The position numbers and the translations under genes were made by a program. This document shows positions 20,828 through 29,563 of a stretch of 64,000 nucleotides of DNA, piece after piece. The stretch's first letter is position 1. Each line of letters opens with the position of its first letter. This DNA is from Ancylostoma caninum. Its lineage: Eukaryota; Nematoda; Chromadorea; Rhabditida; Ancylostomatidae. Location of the stretch: assembly GCA_037903475.1 (NCBI GenBank), contig JBAJFG010000604.1, forward strand, positions 1,049,001 through 1,113,000. Direction: 5' to 3'. The notes beneath the pieces are model-generated. The model was not told the DNA's origin and searched no databases. It was given only the letters and a program-made list of their open reading frames with translations.

Positions 20828-22075
20828 ATGGCGTATTCGTGCGTATTCCTCACTACCCGGCTAACGCAGACGCGTTCTCCATCGGCGGAACTGTATCCTG
20901 CCGTTCCCCACACTATTGGACAAGGCGAAATCGTATCCGAGTGTTTTCCAGACTACTGGGCCGCAGCGGGCTTTTCTCCATCGGTGGACCCGTATTCTGG
21001 CGCCATTTTCACTGTTAGGCCTGAACCATATCCTGGTATTCTCCACTTTACTGAGTCACAGCGGAACAATCCTATATTGGCGGACCCGTATTCTGGTGTT
21101 ATCCATACTACTGGGCCACGGCGGGCCCTTCCTCCATCAGAGCGACCGTGTTCTGGCGCCCTCCTCACAGTTAGGGCAAGCCGGATCCGTTCTCCAAGCG
21201 CGGGTTCGCATCCTGGCATTCTTAACACTATCGGACTAAAGTGAACCCGTATCCTGACGTTCTCCACACCATTATGCTACGACGGGTCCTTGCTCCATCG
21301 GTGGACCCGTATCCTGGCATCCCCCCACACCACTGGGCCACAGTGGGCCATTTCTCCATTGGTGGACCTGTATCTCGGTGTCCCCCGCACCATTAGGCCA
21401 CGGCGGGCCTTTTCTCCATCGGTGGACCCGTATCCTGACGTCCTTCACACAACTGGGCCACGGCGGGCCCTTTCTCCATCGGTGGACCCGTATCCTGTCA
21501 TCCCCCACACCACTGGGCTACAGTGGGCCCTTTCTCCATCGGTGGACCTGTATCTCGGTGTCCCCCGCACCACTGGGCCATGGCGGGCCTTTTCTCCATC
21601 GGGGGACCCATATCCTAGCGTTCCCCACAGCACTGGGCCACGGCGGGCCTTTTCTCCATCGGTGGACCTTTATCTCGGTGTCCCCCGCACCACTGGGCCA
21701 CGGCGGGCCCTTTCTCCATCGGTGGACCTTTATCTCGGTGTCCCCCGCACCACTGGGCCACGGCGGGCCCTTTCTCCATCGGTGGACCCGTATCCTGTCA
21801 TCCCCCACACCACTGGGCCACAGTGGGCCCTTTCTTCATCGGTGGACCGTATCTCGGTGTCCCCCGCACCATTGGGCCATGGCGGGCCTTTTCTCCATCG
21901 GTGGACCCATATCCTGGCGTTCCCCGCACCATTGGGCCACGGCGGGCCCTTTCTTCATCGGTGGACCCGTATCCTGGCGGGGCCACGTTTCTCGGTGGAC
22001 CCGTATCTCGGCGTCCGCCGCACCATTTGGCCACGGCGGGTCCTTTCTCCATCCGTGGACCCGCATCCGTATATA
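20828..22075 (+). repeat. ~60-bp satellite array with higher-order pattern
   Basis: From 21301 to 21840 the unit is exactly 60 bp and starts GGTGGACC at every 60th base. The consensus parts are CCGTATCCTGGCG, CCACTGGGCCACGGCGGGCC and CTTTCTCCATC. Two subtypes alternate: A (CCGTATCCTG) and B (CTGTATCTCGGTGTCCC). Units at 21661 and 21721 are identical, and the block at 21481 recurs at 21781, which shows recent multi-unit duplication. Flanking units (20828-21300) are more diverged. Long frames on both strands (up to 280 codons) arise because the 60-bp unit is a multiple of three without stops. They are not evidence of a protein. Confidence 0.9.
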
Positions 22076-22674
22076 GTTGATTGGATATACAATGTCATGC
22101 CTTCCTATTTAGAGGCTTTTACTCTTTGTTAGTGCAGAAGCTTTCTCGAAACGAACGAATGTTGTAACGAACGAACGTTGTGACTACACAATCGCCGCGA
22201 AAATTTAACAGGGGCTGACGCGACCGCGTAGGTCCAGCCTCCCCGAAGCTTTCGAGACGCGGCAGCTCTCATGGCACGCGTCCATTTTCTTCCTGCGAGT
22301 GCACGCAGCGTCGCAACAGTGGAAGGCTGGTTTTCCTGCTGCGTACATTGTGCAGCCTAAAAGCTCGTAAACACTCCCTCACTCCTATGCGGTGAGACCG
22401 CCAGCGAAGGTGATGAAATCACCATCCCGTGCATGCGGGAGAGCCAGCAGTGACGAAATTGCGGGTCCCGAAGCGAACGTGTCTGCGTCCATGGAAATCG
22501 GCCATTTCGCCACACAGTCTGCGCCTCAAGATTGCGGTGTCTATGTGTGCCGCCCCGTATCTCTAACCGCTCTAGCCCCCTTACGGCGCTTTGTTTAATA
22601 GATCCAATCTACATTGAACAAATTTTCTAAACATGACCTTTATTTTCGACCATTTCCATGCGTAGCAACAAAGA
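22076..22674. other. Spacer after satellite array
   Basis: A GC-rich stretch without a recognisable gene. ACGAACGAA words repeat at about 22153-22180. Confidence 0.35.
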
Positions 22675-23119
22675 TCTCAAAATCAGAAATTTCTCTGAAA
22701 CTTTGTCTAAAGGGACCAAAATTTGGGTAGGATTTACGGCAGGATTAGGGTAAGTGAGATATCTCACGAAATCGCTTGAATTATTGTCTACGGGGGCTAT
22801 TTGACATGCTGGTCACGGATATCACATTGACTTTGCAAGTTGAAAGCAATCTGAGGTTTCCCTATGGACGGTAACTGCCCTAACCCTGTCGTTACCGTAT
22901 CCTAATGGGGTTAAATGGGCTAAACGAATATGATATTCATGATCAGCATATCAAATAATCCCCCTAGACAAAACTTCACATGATTCTGTGTGATACAGTA
23001 GTTTCCCTATCATAACCCTACCCAAATGGGATTACGGCACAAAATTAATGTGATTTTCGTCATCAGCATATCAAATAACCCCCGTAGACGGAGTTTCAGA
23101 AAAATCTTTGGTTTTGAGA
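22675..23119. mobile_element. Fold-back repeat with three copies of an internal motif
   Basis: The left end reads TCTCAAAATCAGAAATTTCT and the right end is its mirror (AAAAATCTTTGGTTTTGAGA). A motif of about 26 bp beginning CAGCATATCAAATAACCCCC occurs at 22785-22811 (inverted), 22944-22969 and 23064-23089. The element is 445 bp and non-coding. It lies in the large intron of the captured ING fragment. Confidence 0.65.
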
Positions 23120-23269
23120 TTTTGAGGCGGAACAAGTGGAATAATGCGAAAATTTCCTTTATGAAACCGAGCAGTGGGGTAATGAAAACCATGACAACGT
23201 CAAGAATTACCACGAAAACTGAAAACAAAAACAAAAACACAATTGGCCAACAAAAACATATTCGCTTAC

Positions 23270-23374
23270 CTGGACTTCTTTGAAGCACTTGTCCCACTGC
23301 TCTTTTGTAGTCTTCTTCAACTTTTTCACGTATGCTACGGTGCGCACTTCGATTTCATGGATGATCTTCTCAAC
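23270..23374 (-). pseudogene. ING-family exon: N-terminal helical domain
   Basis: The acceptor is AAGTGCAG and the donor is TCCAG/GTAAGC (strong). The 105-nt exon (35 codons, phase 0 at both ends) encodes VEKIIHEIEVRTVAYVKKLK followed by K-T-T-K-E-Q-W-D-K-C-F-K-E-V-Q. Together with the preceding exon (R-E-L-D-G-K) it follows the ING N-terminal pattern L-P-x-L-x-x-x-x-x-E-I/M-R-E-L/M-D-x-x-V and then an amphipathic helix. This domain dimerises and contacts acetyltransferase complexes. Confidence 0.7.
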
Positions 23375-23434
23375 CTGCACTTGCAGAAATATTTAAAAGA
23401 ATAGTAAATAGCAAATTCAAACAAAACGACCAAC

Positions 23435-23495
23435 TTTTCCATCCAGCTCTCGTATTTCTCCAGCATTTTTGCTAATGAGTGGAGGCAGATCCCAA
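23435..23495 (-). pseudogene. ING-family exon: start of N-terminal domain
   Basis: The frame reads WDLPPLISKNAGEIRELDGK and then a GT donor (AAA/GTTGGT) at 23434. The L-P-P-L-x-x-x-x-x-E-I-R-E-L-D motif is characteristic of ING N-termini. The 5' border is uncertain: the frame stays open to 23644, with a possible start methionine there. Confidence 0.6.
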
Positions 23496-23670
23496 CTTTT
23501 GGCGTAGGAAATATTTGGATCAAAGATTAGGTACGAAAAGGGCGATTTGTCACCCAGCAAATGAATAGTCCTTCTTTTACAATGAAATGTTTTCTTCATG
23601 TCAAAAATGGAGAGACTGGAAAGACTCATATGGCAATTTAACATAACGAACCCAAAACAATTGAAATTTA

Positions 23671-23972
23671 GGCTGATGATGAATTAATTGCATCATCAGC
23701 CGAAAATTTTTGCGCGGAAGACTCGTCCAAACGCACTTTCCATGCCTAAATGGTGTGGGCTGCCGGCAGCCCACACTAACGCAATTTTACACGGGCTGAA
23801 CGAAATAGTGGGTCAGCCGAGGAGAGTCACGTAAGTTCCTCACGAGCAACTTACGTGCCCCTACTCGGCTGACCCACTATTTCTTCTTTACTTTGGCAGC
23901 CCAGCCAGAGGCTGAGCTGGGTTGCATCCCAGCTCAGCTGGGATGGGAAATAGAGAACCGAGCACGCTCGGC
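23671..23972. repeat. Cluster of five hairpins near the right end of the element
   Basis: Successive palindromes lie at 23671-23701 (GGCTGATGATG arms), 23753-23776 (perfect 24 bp, GTGTGGGCTGCC and its complement, no loop), 23802-23883 (36-bp imperfect arms, starting GAAATAGTGGGTCAGCCGA), 23911-23938 (GCTGAGCTGGG arms) and 23958-23971 (CCGAGC/GCTCGG). All end within about 110 bp of the right TIR. The left end has a smaller counterpart at about 17664-17683. Confidence 0.8.
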
Positions 23973-24065
23973 TTACCCCTAGGCTGCCTATCCTACAACA
24001 TCGCAAGGGAGCTGGGCTGCCTTTGGACGAGTTTTTTGGCAGTCGACTGGTCAACCCAGCTGAAG

Positions 24066-24080
24066 GGGGGATTACTACGG
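24066..24080 (-). repeat. Right terminal inverted repeat of the 6.43-kb element
   Basis: GGGGGATTACTACG mirrors 17651-17664. The flanking GCGCA is the probable target duplicate of GTGCA at 17646-17650. Confidence 0.7.
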
Positions 24081-26625
24081 GCGCAGGCCTTGGCTCATCC
24101 TCATCACTGAAACTTGGTGCAAAGCTGATACTATAAGTGACGCAACCATAACTCAGGGTTTGGGTTAGGACATTCATAGGTGTGATAGACTTGGTTCCAT
24201 CGAAGGTGGTTGAGTTTTGGCTTTAGTGCTCAGCGGTGCTCCTCATCATTTCTTATCATCCCGAAGCTTTTCTCCGTACTGTCAGTGCCTTGTCCTCTCT
24301 CTCTCTTAACATTCCACCCAAACCAATTCGTCTACTTCTCGTCTATCGTAGTCCAGCTTGCGCACATAACTATTTCAAAGATACTCTCAACTTCGTAACA
24401 GAATTCGTAGACGAGAAATGCGACATTATTGTAACCGGCGATTTCAACTTCCCAGGGTTAAATTGGCGCCATACAAAAATTGGGGTCGTTCCTTTTCCTC
24501 ATCTCAGCGTTTCCTTCAGTTTTGCTCATAATACTCATTGTCTCAGCTGGTCTCTGCTCCAACCCACGCATTCAGCACTCTTGACCTTGTTCTTACCGAC
24601 AACAATCATCGAATGACCAACCTCCAAGTCCTGCCCCCTTTTTCCACACCTGACCACGCTGTTGTCTCCTTTAGCATCCGTGGTATCCAGCCTCAACATT
24701 CTAAAGCATCACTTCGCCTAGACTATGCTCATGCGGACTATGATAGTATATGCGCTAACTTTTTTCTCATTGATTGGCGTATTATGTTCAATACTGCTGC
24801 TACAGCGGATGAGTGTTATAGTATCTATATCAAGACCTGTACCCAGCTTATTTCTTGCTTCGTCCATGTCCTACCCTCAGAACAGTACTAAGAAATATCC
24901 ACTTAGAATTCAAAAAATTCAAGCTAAGGTAGTGCGACTATATAGAGACCGCTTCAAAATTGGAGCTGAAAAGTAGCTGCGCTATTCCAGAAAACTGAAA
25001 CGGGAGCTTGCCCTTCTCAAATTGACAGAGGAAGAGAAGATAGTCGTAACCCAAAGACATTCTATAGATATATGTATCAATAGAGTTCTTAAATGCAGAG
25101 GTGGTATTGGAAGTATCCGCAACTCTGGTGGCGATCTGTGCAGATCCGATAAGGAAAAAGCAGAAGAGTTTGCTATTTTTTTTCAAATCCGTCTACAAGA
25201 AAGCATCGAGCGGTAATATTATTTGTCAACCTTTCACCGCGGCATCACTCGACTTTCTTGACATTAACAGTGAGCGAGTATACAGAACTCTATCTGAACT
25301 ACCACTTCGAGCTTCTCACACTCCAGACTCTATCCCTTATTTCTTCCTCCGGAAAAAAAGCCCTGGGTCTTACCCCGATTCTAACCCTGCTTTTTAATCG
25401 GTTCCTTCTTCAGGGCGAGAGACCATCCATGTGGCGGTTGGCGTATGTGAAACCTATTTTCAAAAAAAAGCTGCAAATTAGACGTGAGAAATTATAGACC
25501 CGTTTGTCTGACCTTATGCACAAGCAAAGTTTTAGAGAGAATCGTTTGCAAACTACTATGTTGGTACCTCAAAAACAATAACATTACCACTAAGGCTCAA
25601 CATGGCTTCCTGAGTAAAAGGTTTACCCAGACGCCACTCTTGTCTTCCCTACCAAATTGGAACAGAACTGTTGACAGCAATGAGTACATAACGGCATGTT
25701 TCACTGATTATCACAAAGCATTTGATCCAATTCCATTGGATCTTCTTTTTGTTGAACTCAGGAGCTACGGCGTACAGGGCTGTCCTCTTCAATTCCTTCG
25801 ATCCTTCCTTTCAAAACATTTGCAGCAAGTGTGCGTGAATGAGTCTTGCTCGAGCAAATATCCCACCCCTAGCGGAGTCCCTCAAGGGGCCTGAATAGGG
25901 CCAGCTGGATATTTCTCATGAAAACACCACAGTTATGTATATAGGCCAGTTGGGTGTCGCTTTTTTTAGAAAGCCGGGAGCTGCAGGTATCTACGACAGT
26001 CCGAGATCTTGGCGTCACAACACTCTCAATTTTGACATGTATATAGCTAAAATAGTTAACACTTCTCATGCTAGATCCAACTACATCTCAAAAGCATTTT
26101 CCACTCGGAACCTGGAGACACTTTACAAACTGATCGTGACTCGAGCTCGAGCTATACTTGAGTATTGCACACCTATATGGTCTCCTGCCAAGAAAGCTCT
26201 CATCGATGCCACAGAAAATGTCCAAAAGAGATTCACATATCGAATATTTGCTAGGAACGGACTTTTTCGTGTTCCTTATAGAGAGAGATTTTTGCGCCTC
26301 GGAACATCATCACTGTTTTTTAGAAGAATTATCTTTGACCAAAATCTGATTTACAAAATTGTAGAATCCAAAGTCGACGTCAATGTGGAAGAGCTTTTTA
26401 CTTTTTCTAATTTCAATCGTAGAACAATAGGGCATCAGTCCAGATTTCTTGTGGAAAAGCTCGCACCCAGCAATTCCGAGACTCCTTCCTAATTCGAGCT
26501 GTAACAATGTGGAATGATCTGCCGGAGGCCATTGAACGCTCGTCAACAACTACTTCCTTCAATACCAAGCTCGAACAACTTGAGAAGAGGGGGTTCCATT
26601 CAATTCCGTTCATGCAGCTCTAACG
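24081..26625 (+). pseudogene. CR1-like ORF2 (endonuclease and reverse transcriptase), dead
   Basis: The protein order is collinear with CR1 elements but spread over several frames. Endonuclease: I-L-I-T-E-T-W (~24095), DIIVTGDFNFPGLNW (~24425-24470), S-T-L-D-L-V-L-T-D (~24575), D-H-A-V-V-S-F (~24655). RT: N-Y-R-P-V-C-L-T...S-K-V-L-E-R-I (~25487-25540), H-G-F-L-S (~25600), T-D-Y-H-K-A-F-D (~25705), PTPSGVPQGA (~25864-25893). C-terminal domain: L-Y-K-L-I-V-T-R-A-R-A-I-L-E-Y-C-T-P-I-W and M-W-N-D-L-P-E-A-I, ending M-Q-L-stop at ~26623. The catalytic Y/F-A-D-D box that should follow P-Q-G is missing. The sequence jumps after a stop at ~25893 to post-catalytic sequence at ~25935, so a deletion removed it. 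Several stops and frame changes also exist (for example ~24166 and ~24890). Confidence 0.8.
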
Positions 26626-26980
26626 GTGAACTATCCTCGATTTTTCGGCAGCACGGTCTTTCATGCTCATGGAAACCAGTCAGCAGCCATATCACATGTG
26701 TTTTTAATCTCAGTTTTTCTTTTTCATGTTGTTCTGTTTTGTTTCTAACATAATAGTTCTTTCATTACCACTAAAGGTGTTTCTCGTCTGCTTTTTCTTG
26801 CTGACTGTGGAACTTTGTTTTGGTTTGTTTCCTCCTTCAAAAGTACTGCTCGTCAATGTAGTCGGGGGTCGTTTGCCAGTTAGCCTCCGCACCCAGGCTC
26901 TCTGGTACCACGCCGTTGGGAGTTTAGCAGCGCTTTTCTAAAGGAAATGACCTCCTGCAGAGAATGTCAATAGTTTTTTT
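26626..26980 (+). mobile_element. Probable 3' untranslated tail of the CR1-like element
   Basis: T-rich DNA follows the ORF2 stop. The exact end is unclear; no target duplication was found. Open frames here are short and not called. Confidence 0.35.
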
Positions 26981-27842
26981 CCTCTTTCAATTGTTACTCC
27001 GCGATTGACTGATAAAAAATGAAGTTATAATGAACTAATAATACAAGCATGCTTACAAGGATGACATGCATCTTTGGGTTGGTATTTGGGTAGGTGAAGT
27101 ACAATAGTACTTTCACAAGGAAGTGCTCGAAAAAAAAACAGACAAAAACCTAAAACCTAATCAAGCTCAAGTTTTGTATAAAAAGATTACCTGGGTAGAA
27201 CTCACGTGGAGCCTCATTGTGAGGCGATCATCCAGCAAACTGAGCAACACGATACGCAAATTAGCGTGAATCAATTTGATTTGCTCTCCACCAAAATTCA
27301 AGTCGTGTAAGATCATATCCAGAAACCAATGGCAAGCACAACCACGGAAGCTCTGATTTCATCGAACATGCGCAGAAGTGCAAGTGGTACACACAACTCT
27401 CAGAAAATATGTTAACAACTGGTTTTGAAGAAGGATGCTCCTATCCTTTCCTACTCGATGAGACATCCTGTGGGCATAGTGAGCTTCTGACCATTACAAG
27501 GTGGAAATTTGACGGCAATCGCTGTTAGACCAAGATTTTTTTCGACTCAATGACTCATACTCTTCGAAGACGCCCTCCAAGAAGAAACTGGCTCTTCGGC
27601 GGTAGCAGCAGCAAATTTGCAAGGGACAACACCTAGAAGTCGTTATCAGGAATTGAGTCAACCGTTCACTCATGTTAACGTATTTTAAGGGAAGGGCCTG
27701 TTGATGAACTTCTACACATAGCAATTCGCATATGTCTACAAATCAATAAGGATTATAACCTGCAAAACTAGCTTCAAGCATCCTTCTCCGAATGAATGGA
27801 AGTGGTCGACACAAATTCCATGTACTGGGCATAGCTTGTTTA
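26981..27842. other. Unassigned; possible minus-strand exons
   Basis: A minus frame at about 27197-27345 ends at a good donor (CCAG/GTAATC) and reads I-L-H-D-L-N-F-G-G-E-Q-I-K-L. Its acceptor is unclear, so no gene is drawn. Confidence 0.3.
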
Positions 27843-28110
27843 TTATAGAGCCATGCCCACTCCTAAGCTCTCTTCTACCGAAGAGGAAGTCGTGCTGAGC
27901 TCTTTCGCCCCTTCTAACATATTTTCTCTCTAGAAAATATCACAGCATTATAACGTTGAACCAGCTAAAAAAAACGATCAAAAATCAAAAATACCCAGCC
28001 GGTCCCTCATCATACCAAACCTACCCCACTAATAGATCTCAAACCTTGCGCCGCAGTCTTGCTCTGCTGTCGTACACGACCGCCGTGACCCATCAACAAG
28101 CCAAATTTTT
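27843..28110 (-). CDS. Candidate terminal two exons of an unknown gene
   Basis: Exon 28045-28110 follows a strong acceptor (TTCCTTTCAG) and reads KFGLLMGHGGRVRQQSKTAA before a donor (CAAG/GTTTGA). The next exon, 27843-27913, follows ATGTTAG and completes the phase-1 codon. It reads G-A-K-E-L-S-T-T-S-S-S-V-E-E-S-L-G-V-G-M-A-L and two consecutive stop codons. The intron would be 131 bp. I do not recognise the family, and upstream exons were not found. The evidence is splice-site quality and phase agreement only, so it could be a chance structure. Confidence 0.35.
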
Positions 28111-29052
28111 CTGAAAGGAACTATATTTTGATAATTTCTAAAGCCAATACGGTGTGATGAAAATGCACCAAAAATCGGAAAAGAACATAATGAGAAGTGC
28201 TTCATTCCGTAGCAGTTCTCAGGTTAGATCTGCTTCACTTTGCAGCGCTCGCATGCAGCGGCACAACAGGGTCAACATGCGGCCAATACGTTTGGTATGA
28301 TTGGTTTGATGAAAGCCTTCCCGAGATGCTTAGGTGCATCAGTTGCATGGCCCCACCAACTCCTACTTGTGCGACTACGCGGGCGTGCACGGCGCGGCGG
28401 GTACCTCGAGTGGATCCGTGGACGCCCTTTGAAAGAAGGCGGGGAATCGCGGCCCTCCTTTAAAAGATGCAAAACTACTGTATTGGACCTGCTTGGAACT
28501 TCGTAGTACAAAAGAACAAATGGTAAAATACGAGAGCTGAGAGGATCGACCACTATTTTGCCTTCAAAGACAAGAAGATCGTTCAAAATTTGTTCATATA
28601 TTAAATAATGAGAGATAGTGGAGTACTGCAATATATCATTTGGAAGCAATCTAAAGGTCTTCAAGAGGTCTCGACTGTTTATCTTCTTCCATCTCTGGCT
28701 GTCTCCTTATTTATGAATTAGTGTACAGTTGTAACTTCACTCATGCACACTTTCATGACTGACATGACTTAGCCTTTTCGTTGAAATTCGAAAACATACA
28801 GGAAGCTCCAAATGTCCGAGCCTTTTTGTTGAAATTGAGTTTAAATATTCATGAGTTTTGAGTAAAAGCTTTATTTTTGTCTACGTTTCGAGAATGACAT
28901 TGTTCACCAGAGATCAGAGAAGAAGAGGATGCCTGCGCAGCGAGACTTACAAAAGATGCATAGACGGCGGCATCCCGATTTCGCTGACCTTTTGCATGTT
29001 TTGTGCTATTTAAGTGTTGGATATGAATTCTAGGTCTCTCGTAACCCCCAAA
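28111..29052. other. No supported gene
   Basis: A GC-rich patch at 28240-28480 has overlapping frames on both strands (88-130 codons). Neither strand shows a domain, so neither is called. Confidence 0.35.
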
Positions 29053-29563
29053 TCAAGCAAAATCTCGAACACGAAGAGCGGGTGCTGCCCTCAAGTAGGA
29101 ATGAATACCGCCAAGTTGTGCGCGAACATCATTTCTGGAGTCGTTGAGACACGACCATGTTACTGAAATTATTGGGCATGTTAAAATGCATACAGAAATA
29201 ACGCTGGTATACCCTACAGCTCCAGGATAATCGTGAGCGGATCGCAATCACACATCTTTTCTCCAACTTAGGCGTGACAACTGTGTCATAACGAATAGTG
29301 CGCTCGATGTAGCGGCTCTCACATTTAAATTCGAATGCAATACAATGCCACAACTCCATGAATAATGCGAAAGGCAAGCTTTACCTCTGCGCTTGGAGTA
29401 GGGTGAAGCCTGAATTAGATACTGAGAGGGAAATTCAATATAACCGTGGTTTGTAGAGGAAAAGAGCACCATTGCAGATAAAGCACCATTGTACTTGGTC
29501 TCCTCACTGATGTGGTAGAAACATTCAGTTGAAGAAGAATAATGAACAAAATTTAGTTTTTGC
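29053..29563 (-). CDS. Candidate last two exons of an unknown gene
   Basis: The first exon (29385-29563) follows a strong acceptor (CTTTTTGCAG) and ends at AGAG/GTAAAG. It reads Q-K-L-N-F-V-H-Y-S-S-S and then SEETKYNGALSAMVLF, with NHGYIEFPSQYLIQ near its end. The second exon (29053-29162) follows AATAATTTCAG, completes the phase-1 codon, and reads V-T-W-S-C-L-N-D-S-R-N-D-V-R-A-Q-L-G-G-I-H-S before a TGA. The ~222-bp intron is of ordinary nematode size. I do not recognise the family. The second exon's composition is less convincing than the first. Upstream exons were not identified: the frames at 29659-29958 and 30121-30408 (minus) could belong but lack clear borders. Confidence 0.42.

Larger units (their letters stand above)
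17651..24080. mobile_element. 6.43-kb TIR element carrying captured host gene fragments
   Basis: The DNA splits a CR1 ORF2 between its first and second endonuclease motifs. The left end reads CGTAGTAATCCCCCAGCC. The right end, reverse complemented, reads CCGTAGTAATCCCCCC. This gives a terminal inverted repeat of about 14 bp. A likely 5-bp target duplication flanks it (GTGCA at 17646-17650 and GCGCA at 24081-24085, one mismatch). Subterminal regions are rich in CAGCC/GCTGGG words and hairpins. No transposase frame is visible. The cargo, on the minus strand, is ING-family exons and plastin exons with introns kept, plus a SINE-like repeat, a satellite array and a fold-back repeat. It is best read as a non-autonomous, gene-capturing DNA transposon. 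A superfamily cannot be assigned from this TIR. Confidence 0.7.

Noticed and set aside
21290..22132. Long open frames (up to 280 codons) on both strands
   Set aside because: They lie in a 60-bp tandem repeat whose length is a multiple of three and which lacks stops, so every frame stays open. There is no independent sign of coding.
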